DNA of 64,000 nt from Sphingomonas sp. HF-S4 (GTDB lineage Bacteria > Pseudomonadota > Alphaproteobacteria > Sphingomonadales > Sphingomonadaceae). The notes beneath the pieces are model-generated. The model saw only the letters and a program-made list of their open reading frames with translations. It had not been told where the DNA came from and did not search any database. The stretch is taken from positions 2,046,001 to 2,110,000 of the forward strand of contig NZ_JAWJEJ010000001.1 in assembly GCF_032911445.1 (NCBI RefSeq), given 5' to 3'. A program made the position numbers and the translations under genes. The first letter of the stretch is position 1. The number at the start of each line of letters is the position of its first letter. Below, piece after piece: positions 1-8,068 of the stretch.

Positions 1-120
1 CCCCTGGATCCGCCGTGTACACGCAGACTGCGAGAGCCCGACCTGCGCCGCGACCTGGCTCACCGCCGCGCGCGCGTCTGCGGCGAGCAGCTTGAGGATG
101 GCGCTGTCGATTCGGTCCAT
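1..120 (-). CDS. Lrp/AsnC-family transcriptional regulator, N-terminal fragment (cut by window edge)
   Basis: Reading from the ATG at 120 gives 40 codons that run off the left edge. The peptide begins MDRIDSAILKLLAADARAAV and continues with SQVAAQVGLSQSACTRRIQ, the typical AsnC-type helix-turn-helix of Lrp-family regulators. It is divergent from alanine dehydrogenase with a 136-nt shared control region, the arrangement known for Lrp-type activators of alanine catabolism. The inference is that it senses an amino acid, probably alanine, and controls the neighbouring gene. The ligand-binding domain lies outside the window, so specificity cannot be judged. Confidence 0.85.
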   Translation of the reverse strand, partial: MDRIDSAILKLLAADARAAVSQVAAQVGLSQSACTRRIQG

Positions 121-256
121 GGCGCATGATTCTCCTGCGAATGACGCCAATACCGCATTTCCATGCAGTCATCTACTGCCAAGCGCCCAACTTTGCAGAG
201 ATTCGCGGACGTCTCCCAAGATACTGTCTCGGGCACACGCATTCTGGAGAGCTGCC

Positions 257-1363
257 ATGCGCATCGGTGTTCCCAAGGAAATCAAGAATCACGAATATCG
301 CGTCGGCCTGACGCCCGCCTCGGTCGCCGAGCTGGTCGCCGCCGGCCATGAGGTGCTGGTCGAAACCCAAGCCGGCATGGGGATCGATTTCGCCGACGAG
401 GCCTATACCAAGGTCGGCGCGAAGATCGCCGCCGACGCCGCTTCGGTGTTCGCCGGCTCGGACATGATCGTGAAGGTCAAGGAGCCCCAGCCGCAGGAGA
501 TCGCGCTGCTCGAGCCGCGCCATTTGCTCTTCACCTATCTCCACCTCGCCGCCGACAAGCCCCAGGCCGAGGGCCTGATGAAGTCAGGCGCCACTTGCAT
601 TGCCTATGAGACTGTCACGTCGAACTCGGGCGCCCTCCCCCTGCTCAAGCCCATGAGCGAAGTCGCCGGCCGCATGTCGGTCCAGGTCGCGTCGCACTAT
701 CTCGAGAAGGAGCAGGGCGGCCGCGGCGAACTGCTCGGCGGCGTCCCCGGGGTCGCGCCGTGCAAGGTCGCGATCCTCGGCGGCGGCGTCTCGGGGATCA
801 ACGCCGCGCAGATGGCCACCGGCCAGCGCGCCGACGTGACGATCTACGACATCAGCAACGAACGCCTCGCCGAGCTGGACATGCATTTCGGCAGCCAGAT
901 CAAGACCGCTTATGCGAGCAAGGCGGCGATCGCCGAGGCGGTGCGGACCTCGCAGGTAGTGATCGGCGCGGTCCTCGTCCCCGGCGCCGCGGCGCCCAAG
1001 CTGGTCACCCGCGACATGCTCAAGACGATGATGCGCGGCTCGGTGCTCGTCGACATCGCGATCGACCAGGGCGGCTGCTTCGAGACCTCGCGCGCCACCA
1101 CGCATGACGACCCCGTCTTCGAAGTCGACGGCGTGATTCACTACTGCGTCGCCAACATGCCCGGCGCCGTCGCGCGCACCTCGGCCTTCGCGCTCAACAA
1201 CGCGACGCTGCCGTTCGTGCTCAAGCTCGCCAATCTCGGCGCGGAGGGCGCGATGAAGGCCGACAAGCACCTCGCCAACGGGCTCAACGTCTACAAGGGC
1301 AAGATCGCGTTCAAGGCCGTCGCCGACGATCTCGACTTGCCGTTCGAGGCTTGGGCCGCCTGA
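257..1363 (+). CDS. ald: alanine dehydrogenase
   Basis: Protein of 368 residues, the usual length for the family. It catalyses NAD-dependent reversible deamination of L-alanine to pyruvate and ammonia in the cytoplasm. The start MRIGVPKEIKNHEYRVGLTP is diagnostic, with the substrate-binding Arg15, Lys75 (VKVKEP) and the catalytic His96 (YLHLA) in place. A Rossmann nucleotide-binding loop GGGVSGINA lies near residue 175. The ATG at 257 was chosen over upstream ATGs in the same frame because it begins the conserved N-terminus and has GGAG at 246-249. It is divergent from an Lrp-type regulator that probably controls it. Confidence 0.96.
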   Translation: MRIGVPKEIKNHEYRVGLTPASVAELVAAGHEVLVETQAGMGIDFADEAYTKVGAKIAADAASVFAGSDMIVKVKEPQPQEIALLEPRHLLFTYLHLAADKPQAEGLMKSGATCIAYETVTSNSGALPLLKPMSEVAGRMSVQVASHYLEKEQGGRGELLGGVPGVAPCKVAILGGGVSGINAAQMATGQRADVTIYDISNERLAELDMHFGSQIKTAYASKAAIAEAVRTSQVVIGAVLVPGAAAPKLVTRDMLKTMMRGSVLVDIAIDQGGCFETSRATTHDDPVFEVDGVIHYCVANMPGAVARTSAFALNNATLPFVLKLANLGAEGAMKADKHLANGLNVYKGKIAFKAVADDLDLPFEAWAA

Positions 1364-1365
1364 CC

Positions 1366-1391
1366 GGAACACAATAAGAACATCGTGCGTT
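1366..1391 (+). promoter_or_regulatory. EcfG-type (general stress response) promoter
   Basis: GGAAC at 1366-1370 is followed by exactly 17 nt and CGTT at 1388-1391. This matches the alphaproteobacterial EcfG sigma-factor consensus GGAAC-N16/17-CGTT. It begins three bases after the ald stop codon and ends 31 nt before the DUF3072 start, so it should give that gene its own stress-induced transcript. The match is seen in the sequence; the assignment to EcfG is inference. Confidence 0.7.
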
Positions 1392-1422
1392 GGCCGTGGC
1401 AAGTTCTCAAGGAGCATCTGCC

Positions 1423-1641
1423 ATGGCCGACCACGCCAACCCGAAGACTGAACCCGTCGGCAACGCCGAAAAGAACCCCGACGACTGGACCACCGGCGAT
1501 GAGCCGATGACCGGCGCGCAGGCGAGCTATCTCAAGACTTTGTCTGAGGAAGCGCACGCCGAATTCGACGACGACCTGACCAAGGCCGAAGCCTCCAAGC
1601 GCATCGACGCGCTTCAGGAAGAGACCGGGCGCGGGCAGTAG
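1423..1641 (+). CDS. DUF3072 domain-containing small protein
   Basis: 72 residues, acidic and hydrophilic, with no signal peptide or membrane segment. The core PMTGAQASYLKTLSEEA followed by LTKAEASKRIDALQ is the DUF3072 pattern, whose function is unknown. GGAG at 1411-1414 supports the ATG at 1423. The gene follows ald by 59 nt, but an EcfG-type promoter lies in that gap, so it is probably a general-stress-response gene rather than part of an ald operon. A hairpin follows the stop codon. Confidence 0.85.
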   Translation: MADHANPKTEPVGNAEKNPDDWTTGDEPMTGAQASYLKTLSEEAHAEFDDDLTKAEASKRIDALQEETGRGQ

Positions 1642-1647
1642 GGCGAG

Positions 1648-1683
1648 CGAAGAAGGTTGGGCTCTGGGCCCGGCCTTCCTTCG
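1648..1683 (+). terminator. hairpin after DUF3072 gene, possible terminator
   Basis: An imperfect inverted repeat (CGAAG.AAGG..GGGC pairing with GCCC.GCCTTCCTTCG) starts six bases after the stop codon of the DUF3072 gene. There is no clear T-tract, so termination is plausible but unproven. It lies between convergent genes and could serve either strand. Confidence 0.4.
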
Positions 1684-1693
1684 TCGAGACCCT

Positions 1694-1984
1694 TCAACCG
1701 AGCATCGAAGACCCGCTCGCACCGTGATTGGCGTAGCACTCGTCCACCGCGTCATGGACCTTCGAATTGACGATCGAGCACGGCGCCCAGAACGGCTTGT
1801 CGGTCACCTGGAGCTGGAGCACCTGGCTCCCGGAATCATAGTTCCAGTTCACCGTGAAGCCGTGCGAGCTCGCCGAACCCGAATCGCTATTGATCTGCAC
1901 GCCGTACGTGGCGGCAGTCGCCTTGCAGCAATTCCAGACGTCAGCCGTCACATTGCTGAAGGATTGCATCCCGCATGCACTCAT
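1694..1984 (-). CDS. hypothetical protein, 96 residues, cysteine-containing
   Basis: Not recognised. From the ATG at 1984 it encodes 96 residues starting MSACGMQSFSNVTADVWNC. It has five cysteines, including an adjacent pair, and an alternating polar/aromatic stretch (FTVNWNYDSGSQVLQLQVTD) that suggests beta-strands. There is no signal peptide. The internal ATG was preferred to the longer frame because GGGAGAGG lies just upstream and the extra N-terminus looks non-coding. It is convergent with the DUF3072 gene and shares no operon with the ccm genes 137 nt upstream. Base composition is less GC-rich than its neighbours, so recent acquisition is possible. Confidence 0.6.
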   Translation of the reverse strand: MSACGMQSFSNVTADVWNCCKATAATYGVQINSDSGSASSHGFTVNWNYDSGSQVLQLQVTDKPFWAPCSIVNSKVHDAVDECYANHGASGSSMLG

Positions 1985-2121
1985 CGTCCTCTCCCATGGA
2001 TCAAGTGGATCGACGGACCTGACGACCTTCGTGGTTTTTGCTGAGTCCGATCGGAGATTTACGCTGCTATTCGCGGACATACAATGCGAATACCTACCCG
2101 GATCGGACCTGTTCGGGAGCG

Positions 2122-2775
2122 CTACTTGACCCTCGACGCCTTTTCCTGCGCCGCCTTGGCCTCAAGCAACCGATCGAGCAGGAACAGCCGTACCAGCAGC
2201 TTGTCGCGATAGCTTGCCTTGGCCGGGGTCAGCTCAACCGCCTTCGCCCAATAGGGCCGCGCCTCGGCGTACCTGCCCTCGCGGATCAGCGCCAACCCGT
2301 AGAAGAACGGCGGGCCGGGATGCTGCGGCGCCAGCTGGATCGCGCGATCGAATGCGTATTTGGCCGCGGGCGAGACCTGGTTGCCGTCATTCTCGGCAAG
2401 CTTGATCCCCAGCCACGCCCACGCACCGGCATCGCCATTGGCCTCGCGCACCGTCAGGATCATCGCGCGCGCCGCGGTGTCGGGCGCGCCCGCTCGCGTC
2501 ATCGCGTCGGCGCGGGTGAACGACGCCCAAGTGTAGTTGAACCGCCCGAACATCGCATTGCGGATCTCGACGACCTCGGGATCGATCTCGCCGCCCTTCT
2601 TGGCAGCGATCACCGGATGCCCCGCCACGCCGGGATGGCCCTGCCAAGCATAACCGGCGGCGCCAAGCATCAGCGCCGTGGCCGCCAGCGTCCACAGCTT
2701 CCGGGGAAAGCCGGTCAGCCACAGCAGCAGCCCCGCGCCGACCGCCAGCAGGCCGAACATCGCCCAGCCCATCAT
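2122..2775 (-). CDS. cytochrome c maturation TPR protein (C-terminal CcmI/CycH-like)
   Basis: 217 residues, last gene of the ccm operon. Two hydrophobic segments at the N-terminus (about 3-22 and 28-45) anchor it to the membrane. They are followed by a TPR-like helical region (WAWLGIKLAEN, AFDRAIQLAPQHPGPPFFYGLALIREGRYAEARPYW). In the family this domain holds apocytochrome c for haem attachment together with CcmF and CcmH. It is shorter than classical CcmI. The start at 2775 overlaps the ccmH stop as ATGA, which indicates translational coupling. Confidence 0.82.
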   Translation of the reverse strand: MMGWAMFGLLAVGAGLLLWLTGFPRKLWTLAATALMLGAAGYAWQGHPGVAGHPVIAAKKGGEIDPEVVEIRNAMFGRFNYTWASFTRADAMTRAGAPDTAARAMILTVREANGDAGAWAWLGIKLAENDGNQVSPAAKYAFDRAIQLAPQHPGPPFFYGLALIREGRYAEARPYWAKAVELTPAKASYRDKLLVRLFLLDRLLEAKAAQEKASRVK

Positions 2776-3197
2776 GCGCGCCTCCGGAACACGCGCCGCG
2801 CGACCAGCATGCCGACCAGCAGCAGCGCCAGCGGCGCGATCCAGAGCGGCGCGGTGACCCAGCTCAAAGGCGGATCATAGGTGACATAGTCGCCATAGCG
2901 CTGGACCAGCCATTTCCGGATATCCCCCGCGCTTTCGCCCGCGGCGACCTTCTGGCGCACCAGCGCGCGCATGTCCCCCGCCATCTCGGCATCACTGTCG
3001 GCGATCGACTGGCCCTGGCAGACGAGGCAGCGCAGCGTATCCATCAGCGCCTTGGCCTCCGCCTCCTGCGCCGGATCGGCGAGCTGAGTGTAAGCAAGGT
3101 CCGCGGGGGGGAGCTTGGAGTCGGCGAGCGCCGGCGCACAAAATGCCAGCGCCGCTACGATCCCAACCGGATGACGAAGGAGCGAGGTCAGCCTCAC
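2772..3197 (-). CDS. ccmH: cytochrome c-type biogenesis protein CcmH
   Basis: 141 residues. A signal peptide (about 1-26, ending ALA-DS) is followed by the redox motif LRCLVCQ with Cys57 and Cys60, then a C-terminal membrane anchor near 118-135. CcmH is the thiol-disulfide component that reduces the apocytochrome CXXCH motif before haem ligation. The start is a GTG at 3197 that overlaps the ccmG stop as GTGA; no better ATG precedes the signal peptide. Length matches the short alphaproteobacterial form. Confidence 0.93.
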   Translation of the reverse strand: MRLTSLLRHPVGIVAALAFCAPALADSKLPPADLAYTQLADPAQEAEAKALMDTLRCLVCQGQSIADSDAEMAGDMRALVRQKVAAGESAGDIRKWLVQRYGDYVTYDPPLSWVTAPLWIAPLALLLVGMLVARRVFRRRA

Positions 3198-3718
3198 TTC
3201 GCCTTCTCCAGCTCGCGCAGCAGCATCGCCACGTCGTCCTCGCGGATATCGCCGATATGCTGGTACGCGATCCGCCCCGCGCGATCGATCACGAAGGTCT
3301 CGGGCACTCCCGACGAACCCAGCGCCAGTTGCGCCGCACTCGCCTTGTCGTCGCCGATCTTCGTGTAAGGATCACCGTGCTGCGCCAGGAATTGCTGCAC
3401 CGCCTCGCGCGTATCGCGAATCGCGATCGCGTCGATCTCGACTCCCGCCGCCTTGAGCTTGAGCAGTTGCGGCGCCTCGGCGATGCACGGAATGCACCAG
3501 CTCGCGAACACATTGAGCAGCCGCGGCTTGCCCTTCAATTCGGCGGTGACCACGCCGGGCTTGTCCGCCAGCAGCGCGGGCAGCGCCAGCGCGGGCAGCG
3601 GCTTGCCGACCATCGCCGATCGCACCGCGCGATCACCCGGCTTGACCAGCCCGCTCGCCACCAGCCCGAACACGACGATGAAAAGCCCCAACGGCGCCCA
3701 GAGCAGCAACCGCTTCAT
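3194..3718 (-). CDS. ccmG: thiol:disulfide interchange protein CcmG/DsbE
   Basis: 174 residues with one N-terminal membrane anchor (about 5-25) and a periplasmic thioredoxin-like domain. The active site is WCIPC with Cys75 and Cys78. The GVPETFVIDRAGRIAYQHIG stretch contains the cis-proline loop of the fold. It passes electrons to the CcmH/apocytochrome step. The start overlaps the ccmF stop by four bases (ATGA) and its own stop overlaps the ccmH start. Confidence 0.94.
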   Translation of the reverse strand: MKRLLLWAPLGLFIVVFGLVASGLVKPGDRAVRSAMVGKPLPALALPALLADKPGVVTAELKGKPRLLNVFASWCIPCIAEAPQLLKLKAAGVEIDAIAIRDTREAVQQFLAQHGDPYTKIGDDKASAAQLALGSSGVPETFVIDRAGRIAYQHIGDIREDDVAMLLRELEKAK

Positions 3719-5649
3719 GCGTATGCCTCCGCCTCGGAGTCGCGCCGTTCGCGCCGCACCCGACCGACCAGCGCCAGCAGCCCGCCCAGCGCAATCAGCC
3801 CGCCGCCGAGCCAGATCAGCGTGACGAACGGCTTCCACCACAGCCGGACCTGCCAGCGCCCCTGCTCGTCGCCCTGGCCGAGCACGGTGTAGAGCTGCCC
3901 GTCGAGCAAGGTGGTGATCGCCGCCTCGTTGGTGTTGGTCGGCGGGGTGCTGAAGAAGCGGTTCTGCGGATACAGCTCGAACGCCTTGCCCTCGCCGCGG
4001 CGCACCTGGAGCTTGGCCTCGAGCGCCGACCAGTTGGGTCCGATCTGCGGGCGGATCTCGGCGAGCGTCACCCGGAACGGCCCCACCGTGGTGTTCTGCC
4101 CGACCTGGATTGCCGCGAGCCGCTCGACCTTGAACGCGCTGTCCGACGCCATGCCGGCAATGCTCACCGCGACGCCCAGATGCGCGATCACCATCCCCCA
4201 GACGTGCAATGGCGTACGCCGCAGGTTGCGCCGCGCCACCGGCGCCACGCTCGCCACCGCGAGCCCGACCGACAGCGCGATCGCCACCACCGACGCGAAA
4301 TGCGCGCCCCGCGCCAGCGCGAAGAGCAAGGCGAACGAGACTCCCGCCGCCGCGGTCGGCACCAGCGCGCGCTTGGCGAGCGCGTTCCAATTGTCGCGCC
4401 GCCAGCGCAGCAGCGGCCCCGCCGCGGTCGCGACGACCAGCGCGAGTGCCACGGGCACCAGCGCCTTGTTGAAGAACGGCGCGCCGATCGACAGCTGCAC
4501 CCCCGCCGCCTGCGCCGCGAGCGGATAGAGCGTGCCGATGAACACCACGCCGAGGATCACCGAGAGCAGCAAATTATTGAGCACCAGCGCGCCTTCGCGG
4601 CTGACCAGCTGGAAGGTCGATCCCTGGGTGACGGTGCCGACGCGCGCGCCGAACAGCGCGAGTGCCCCGCCGATATAGATGCCGAGCAGCGCGAGGATGA
4701 ACGTCCCGCGCGTCGGATCGACCGCGAAGGCGTGGACGCTGACGAGAATACCCGATCGCACCAGGAAGGTGCCGAGCATCGACATCGCGAACGCCACGAG
4801 TGCCAGCATCAGCGTCCAGGCGCGCAGGCCGTCGCGCGTCGCCAGCACGGTCACCGAATGGAGCAGCGCCGTCGCCGCGAGCCATGGCATCAGCGACGCG
4901 TTCTCGACCGGGTCCCAGAACCACCAGCCGCCCCAGCCGAGCTCGTAATAGGCCCAGTAGGATCCCGCGGTGATCCCGATCGTCAGGAAGATCCAGGCGC
5001 CGAGCACCCAGGGCCGCATCGCCCGCGCAAAGGCCGGGCCGACGTCGCGCATCAGCAGCGCGCCCACCGCGAAGCTGAACGCCACCGACAGCCCGACATA
5101 GCCGAGATAGAGCGTCGGCGGATGGAAGGCGAGGCCAGGGTCCTGGAGCAGCGGGTTGAGCCCCTGCCCGTCCGGCACTGCCGGGTTCAATCGCGCGAAC
5201 GGGTTCGAGGCGAAGGCGAGGAAGGCGTAGAAGCCGATCCCGATCGCCGCCTGCGCGCCGAGCGTCGCCGCGAGCGTCCCGGCCGCCAGCCGCCGCTCGA
5301 ACATCGCGACGCCGCCGCCCGCCACCGCGAGCACGGTGACCCAAAGCAGCATCGAGCCCTCATGGTTCCCCCACGCGCCGGCGACCTTGTAGATCATCGG
5401 CTTCAAGGAATGGCTGTTGGCGGCGACGAGCTCGACCGACATATCGCTGCGCACGAACAACGCGATGAGCAGCGCGAACGAGAGCAAGGCGAGCAGCCCC
5501 TGCACCAACGCGATCCGCCGCAGCGCGGTCATCAGCGTGCCCACCCGCGGATTGGCGCCATGCTTGGCCGCGCCCCACGCAACCATCAGCTGGACGAGCG
5601 CGAACGCCGCCGCCAGCCACAGCGCGGCAAGCCCTGCCTCGGCGATCAT
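3715..5649 (-). CDS. ccmF: cytochrome c haem lyase subunit CcmF
   Basis: 644 residues, polytopic membrane protein. The WWFWDPVENASLMPWL segment is the WWD haem-handling motif shared by CcmF and CcmC, and GNHEGSMLLWV is the typical CcmF region before it. CcmF works with CcmH and CcmI to attach haem from holo-CcmE to apocytochrome c in the periplasm. The ATG at 5649 was chosen because it opens with a hydrophobic segment; the longer frame upstream overlaps ccmE and is non-coding in character. The gap to ccmE is only 10 nt. Confidence 0.95.
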   Translation of the reverse strand: MIAEAGLAALWLAAAFALVQLMVAWGAAKHGANPRVGTLMTALRRIALVQGLLALLSFALLIALFVRSDMSVELVAANSHSLKPMIYKVAGAWGNHEGSMLLWVTVLAVAGGGVAMFERRLAAGTLAATLGAQAAIGIGFYAFLAFASNPFARLNPAVPDGQGLNPLLQDPGLAFHPPTLYLGYVGLSVAFSFAVGALLMRDVGPAFARAMRPWVLGAWIFLTIGITAGSYWAYYELGWGGWWFWDPVENASLMPWLAATALLHSVTVLATRDGLRAWTLMLALVAFAMSMLGTFLVRSGILVSVHAFAVDPTRGTFILALLGIYIGGALALFGARVGTVTQGSTFQLVSREGALVLNNLLLSVILGVVFIGTLYPLAAQAAGVQLSIGAPFFNKALVPVALALVVATAAGPLLRWRRDNWNALAKRALVPTAAAGVSFALLFALARGAHFASVVAIALSVGLAVASVAPVARRNLRRTPLHVWGMVIAHLGVAVSIAGMASDSAFKVERLAAIQVGQNTTVGPFRVTLAEIRPQIGPNWSALEAKLQVRRGEGKAFELYPQNRFFSTPPTNTNEAAITTLLDGQLYTVLGQGDEQGRWQVRLWWKPFVTLIWLGGGLIALGGLLALVGRVRRERRDSEAEAYA

Positions 5650-5659
5650 TTGGCGCCAG

Positions 5660-6094
5660 TCATTTGTCGAGCGTCTCGGTCTTGTGCATCTCGCCCGCCA
5701 CCTGCGGCGGCATGTAGCGCTCGTCATGCTTGGCGAGCAGGTTGTCGGCGGTGAAGCTGCCGTCGGGGTTGAACTTGCCTTCGGCAACCACGCCCGAGCC
5801 TTCCTTGAACAGATCGGGCGCGACTCCGCGGAACGCCACCGGCACGGTCGCCTTGCCGTCGGTCACCGTGAACGCGATCGAGACGCCGTCGGGCTGGCGC
5901 ACGATCGAATTGGCCGCGACCATCCCGCCGAGCCGCACCGCCTTGTCGGTCGGCACCGGCTTCCCCGCCACATCGCCCGGCGCATAGAAGAACGCCGCCT
6001 GGTCCTGCAGCGCCGATAGCGCGAGCCCCGCCGCACCCGCCACCGCGCCGAGCGCGAGCAGGCCAAGGACCAGCCGTTGATGCTTGGCCTTCAT
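5660..6094 (-). CDS. ccmE: cytochrome c maturation haem chaperone CcmE
   Basis: 144 residues: a short cytoplasmic start, one membrane anchor (about 8-28) and a periplasmic OB-fold domain. The haem-binding motif HDERY is present, with His123 as the residue that binds haem covalently and Tyr127 as the axial ligand. CcmE receives haem from CcmC/CcmD and hands it to CcmF. The start overlaps the ccmD stop as ATGA. Confidence 0.95.
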   Translation of the reverse strand: MKAKHQRLVLGLLALGAVAGAAGLALSALQDQAAFFYAPGDVAGKPVPTDKAVRLGGMVAANSIVRQPDGVSIAFTVTDGKATVPVAFRGVAPDLFKEGSGVVAEGKFNPDGSFTADNLLAKHDERYMPPQVAGEMHKTETLDK

Positions 6095-6222
6095 CGCTCG
6101 CGCCGCAGCGAGTCCGCCGCCGCCTCCGCCCGCCGCATCGACAGCCACGCCCAGCCCGCCAGCCCGGCGGTCCCCGCGAAAGTCACGGCATAGGCCGCGG
6201 TGACGAATGCCCAGTGATTCAT
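6091..6222 (-). CDS. ccmD: haem exporter protein CcmD
   Basis: 43-residue single-span membrane protein beginning MNHWAFVTAAYAVTF, followed by a positively charged tail (RRAEAAADSLRRER). Size, topology and position between ccmC and ccmE identify it. In known systems CcmD releases holo-CcmE from the CcmABC complex. It overlaps ccmC upstream and ccmE downstream by four bases each. Confidence 0.85.
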   Translation of the reverse strand: MNHWAFVTAAYAVTFAGTAGLAGWAWLSMRRAEAAADSLRRER

Positions 6223-6938
6223 TGCGCCGCCATCCGCTTCATCCGCGCCTCGACCTTCTGGGTGGCGAGCATCGCGCGCATCCGCATCAGCACCACGCCG
6301 CCGAAGAACAGGCTGAATCCGCCGATCGTGAAGAACAAGGGCCACAGCATCGACGAATCGATCGATGAGCTGGTCAGCCCGATGCTCTGCCCCTGGTGAA
6401 GCGTATTCCACCATACCACCGAATAGCGCACGATAGGCAGCAGCACCGATCCGGCCACCCCGAACAGCGCCGGCACGCGCCCGTCGCCGCCACGATCGGC
6501 ATCCGCCCGCGCGAGCGCGATGTACGCGATGTAGACGAAGAACAGCAGCAGCATGCTCGTCAGCCGCCCGTCCCATTCCCACCAGGTGCCCCAGGTCGGC
6601 CGCCCCCAGATCGAACCGGTGATCAGGCAGAGCGCGGCAAACACCGCCCCCACCGGCGCCGTCGCGCGCGCCGCCAAGTGTGCCAGCGGATGCCGCCAGA
6701 TCAGATAGCCGAGACTCGCGAACGCAACCCCGCTCCACCCCGCCATCCCCAGCCACGCGGCGGGGACATGAATGTAGAGGATGCGCACGCTCTCCTTCTG
6801 GAGATAATCCGCCGGGGTCTGGGTCAATCCGCCCCAGGCGCCGAACAGCGCCAGCGCCACGCCCGCCCAGAACAGGACCGGAGTCAGCGGGCGCGCGAGC
6901 TTTAGGAAGCGCGTGGGGTTGGCGAGGGCATGGATCAC
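6219..6938 (-). CDS. ccmC: haem ABC transporter permease CcmC
   Basis: 239 residues, about six membrane spans. The tryptophan-rich motif WGTWWEWD at 116-123 and a periplasmic His57 (LYIHVPAAW) are the haem-handling features of CcmC, which loads haem onto CcmE. The start is a GTG at 6938. It is the first gene of the seven-gene ccm run here. ccmA and ccmB are absent from this cluster: the gene upstream is a divergent hydrolase, so the ABC ATPase and its partner must lie elsewhere in the genome. Confidence 0.95.
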   Translation of the reverse strand: MIHALANPTRFLKLARPLTPVLFWAGVALALFGAWGGLTQTPADYLQKESVRILYIHVPAAWLGMAGWSGVAFASLGYLIWRHPLAHLAARATAPVGAVFAALCLITGSIWGRPTWGTWWEWDGRLTSMLLLFFVYIAYIALARADADRGGDGRVPALFGVAGSVLLPIVRYSVVWWNTLHQGQSIGLTSSSIDSSMLWPLFFTIGGFSLFFGGVVLMRMRAMLATQKVEARMKRMAAQ

Positions 6939-7014
6939 GGTGCTGGGCAGCCAATAGCCGGGTTCGCGCGGGGAATCTACGCCGGGCTGCTTTGGGTATA
7001 CGATGGGTTGCGCG

Positions 7015-7032
7015 CTTTGCGCTTGCGCAAAG
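7015..7032. promoter_or_regulatory. perfect 18-nt inverted repeat in the ccmC/hydrolase intergenic region
   Basis: CTTTGCGC at 7015-7022, a TT spacer and GCGCAAAG at 7025-7032. It lies between the divergent ccmC and alpha/beta-hydrolase genes (6939-7118), 77 nt from ccmC and 86 nt from the hydrolase. It could be an operator for either gene or a small RNA hairpin. No matching regulator was recognised nearby. Confidence 0.4.
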
Positions 7033-7118
7033 TAACCGCTGTCATGATGGTTTCGTCACCGGAACGTAAGGACGATGCGCGCCCTTCCTCCGGGCTGCAC
7101 CTGCCAAAGGATCCTGCC

Positions 7119-7949
7119 ATGCCCTTCATCACCACGAGCGACGGCACCGAGATTTTCTACAAGGATTGGGGCGCCAAGGACGCCCAGGCGATCGTGTTCC
7201 ACCACGGCTGGCCGCTTACGGCCGACGATTGGGACGCGCAGATGTTCTTCTTCCTCGAGCGCGGCTACCGCGTCATCGCGCACGATCGTCGCGGGCACGG
7301 CCGCTCGACCCAGACCGATACCGGCAACGAGATGGACACCTATGCCGCCGACGTGATCGCGCTCGCCGCGGCGCTCGACCTCAAGGGCGCGGTCCATGTC
7401 GGCCATTCGACCGGCGGCGGCGAAGTCGCGCATTACGTCGCGCGCGCCGAAGCGGGCCGCGTGTCCAAGGCCGTGCTGATCGGCGCGGTGCCGCCGGTGA
7501 TGCTCAAGTCCGAATCGAACCCCGGCGGGCTGCCGATCGAGGTGTTCGACGGCATCCGCGCCGGCGTCGCCAACAACCGCGCGCAATTCTACATCGATCT
7601 GCCGACCGGCCCGTTCTACGGCTACAATCGCGAAGGCGCCGACGTGAAGCAGGGCAATATCGACAATTGGTGGCGCCAGGGGATGATGGGCGGGATCAAG
7701 GCGCACTACGATTGCGTCAAAGCCTTTTCCGAGACCGACTTTACCGAGGATCTCAAGGCGATCGACGTCCCCGTCCTGCTGCTCCACGGCGAGGACGACC
7801 AGATCGTTCCTATCGCCGACGCCGCGCTGATCGGGATCAAGCTGCTCAAGCACGGCTCGATCAAGACCTATCCCGGCCTCCCCCACGGCATGGCCACTAC
7901 CCATGCCGATGTGATCAACGCCGATTTGCTGGCGTTCATCGAGGGGTGA
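7119..7949 (+). CDS. alpha/beta hydrolase, cofactor-free haloperoxidase/esterase family
   Basis: 276 residues, full length for the non-haem chloroperoxidase/arylesterase group. The nucleophile elbow GHSTGGGE places the catalytic serine at 97. An acidic residue follows in LLHGEDDQIVP and a histidine in GLPHGMATTHAD, completing the triad. HHGWPLTADDWDAQ is the family's oxyanion-hole region. AAAGGA at 7106-7111 supports the start. It is cytoplasmic, with no signal peptide. The natural substrate cannot be told from sequence; esterase or perhydrolase activity is typical. It stands alone, divergent from ccmC. Confidence 0.9.
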   Translation: MPFITTSDGTEIFYKDWGAKDAQAIVFHHGWPLTADDWDAQMFFFLERGYRVIAHDRRGHGRSTQTDTGNEMDTYAADVIALAAALDLKGAVHVGHSTGGGEVAHYVARAEAGRVSKAVLIGAVPPVMLKSESNPGGLPIEVFDGIRAGVANNRAQFYIDLPTGPFYGYNREGADVKQGNIDNWWRQGMMGGIKAHYDCVKAFSETDFTEDLKAIDVPVLLLHGEDDQIVPIADAALIGIKLLKHGSIKTYPGLPHGMATTHADVINADLLAFIEG

Positions 7950-7960
7950 GCAACTGAGAA

Positions 7961-7989
7961 AATCCTCCCTCGCGAAGCGGGGGAGGATT
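7961..7989. repeat. palindromic hairpin downstream of hydrolase
   Basis: AATCCTCCCTCGC pairs with GCGGGGGAGGATT around a GAA loop, with one G-T wobble. It lies 11 bases after the hydrolase stop codon. The sequence resembles a short palindrome often repeated in sphingomonad intergenic regions. It could act as a transcript-end hairpin but has no T-tract. Confidence 0.5.
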
Positions 7990-8027
7990 GGCAGGCCAAG
8001 ACCCACTCGCACGCGGCGACCGGCACT

Positions 8028-8060
8028 CGCCGCCATCCCGCCTTCGCAGGGATGGCGGCG
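8028..8060. repeat. second palindromic hairpin between convergent genes
   Basis: A perfect 12-bp stem: CGCCGCCATCCC at 8028-8039 and GGGATGGCGGCG at 8049-8060, with a nine-base loop. It ends eight bases before the stop codon of the convergent membrane-protein gene. It may terminate transcription from either side, but no T-tract is present. Confidence 0.5.
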
Positions 8061-8068
8061 CCGTTCCC

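Noticed and set aside
92..256. N-terminal extension of alanine dehydrogenase from an upstream start
   Set aside because: The family begins at MRIGVPKEIKNHE; the extra 55 codons run across the divergent promoter region and overlap the start of the Lrp gene.
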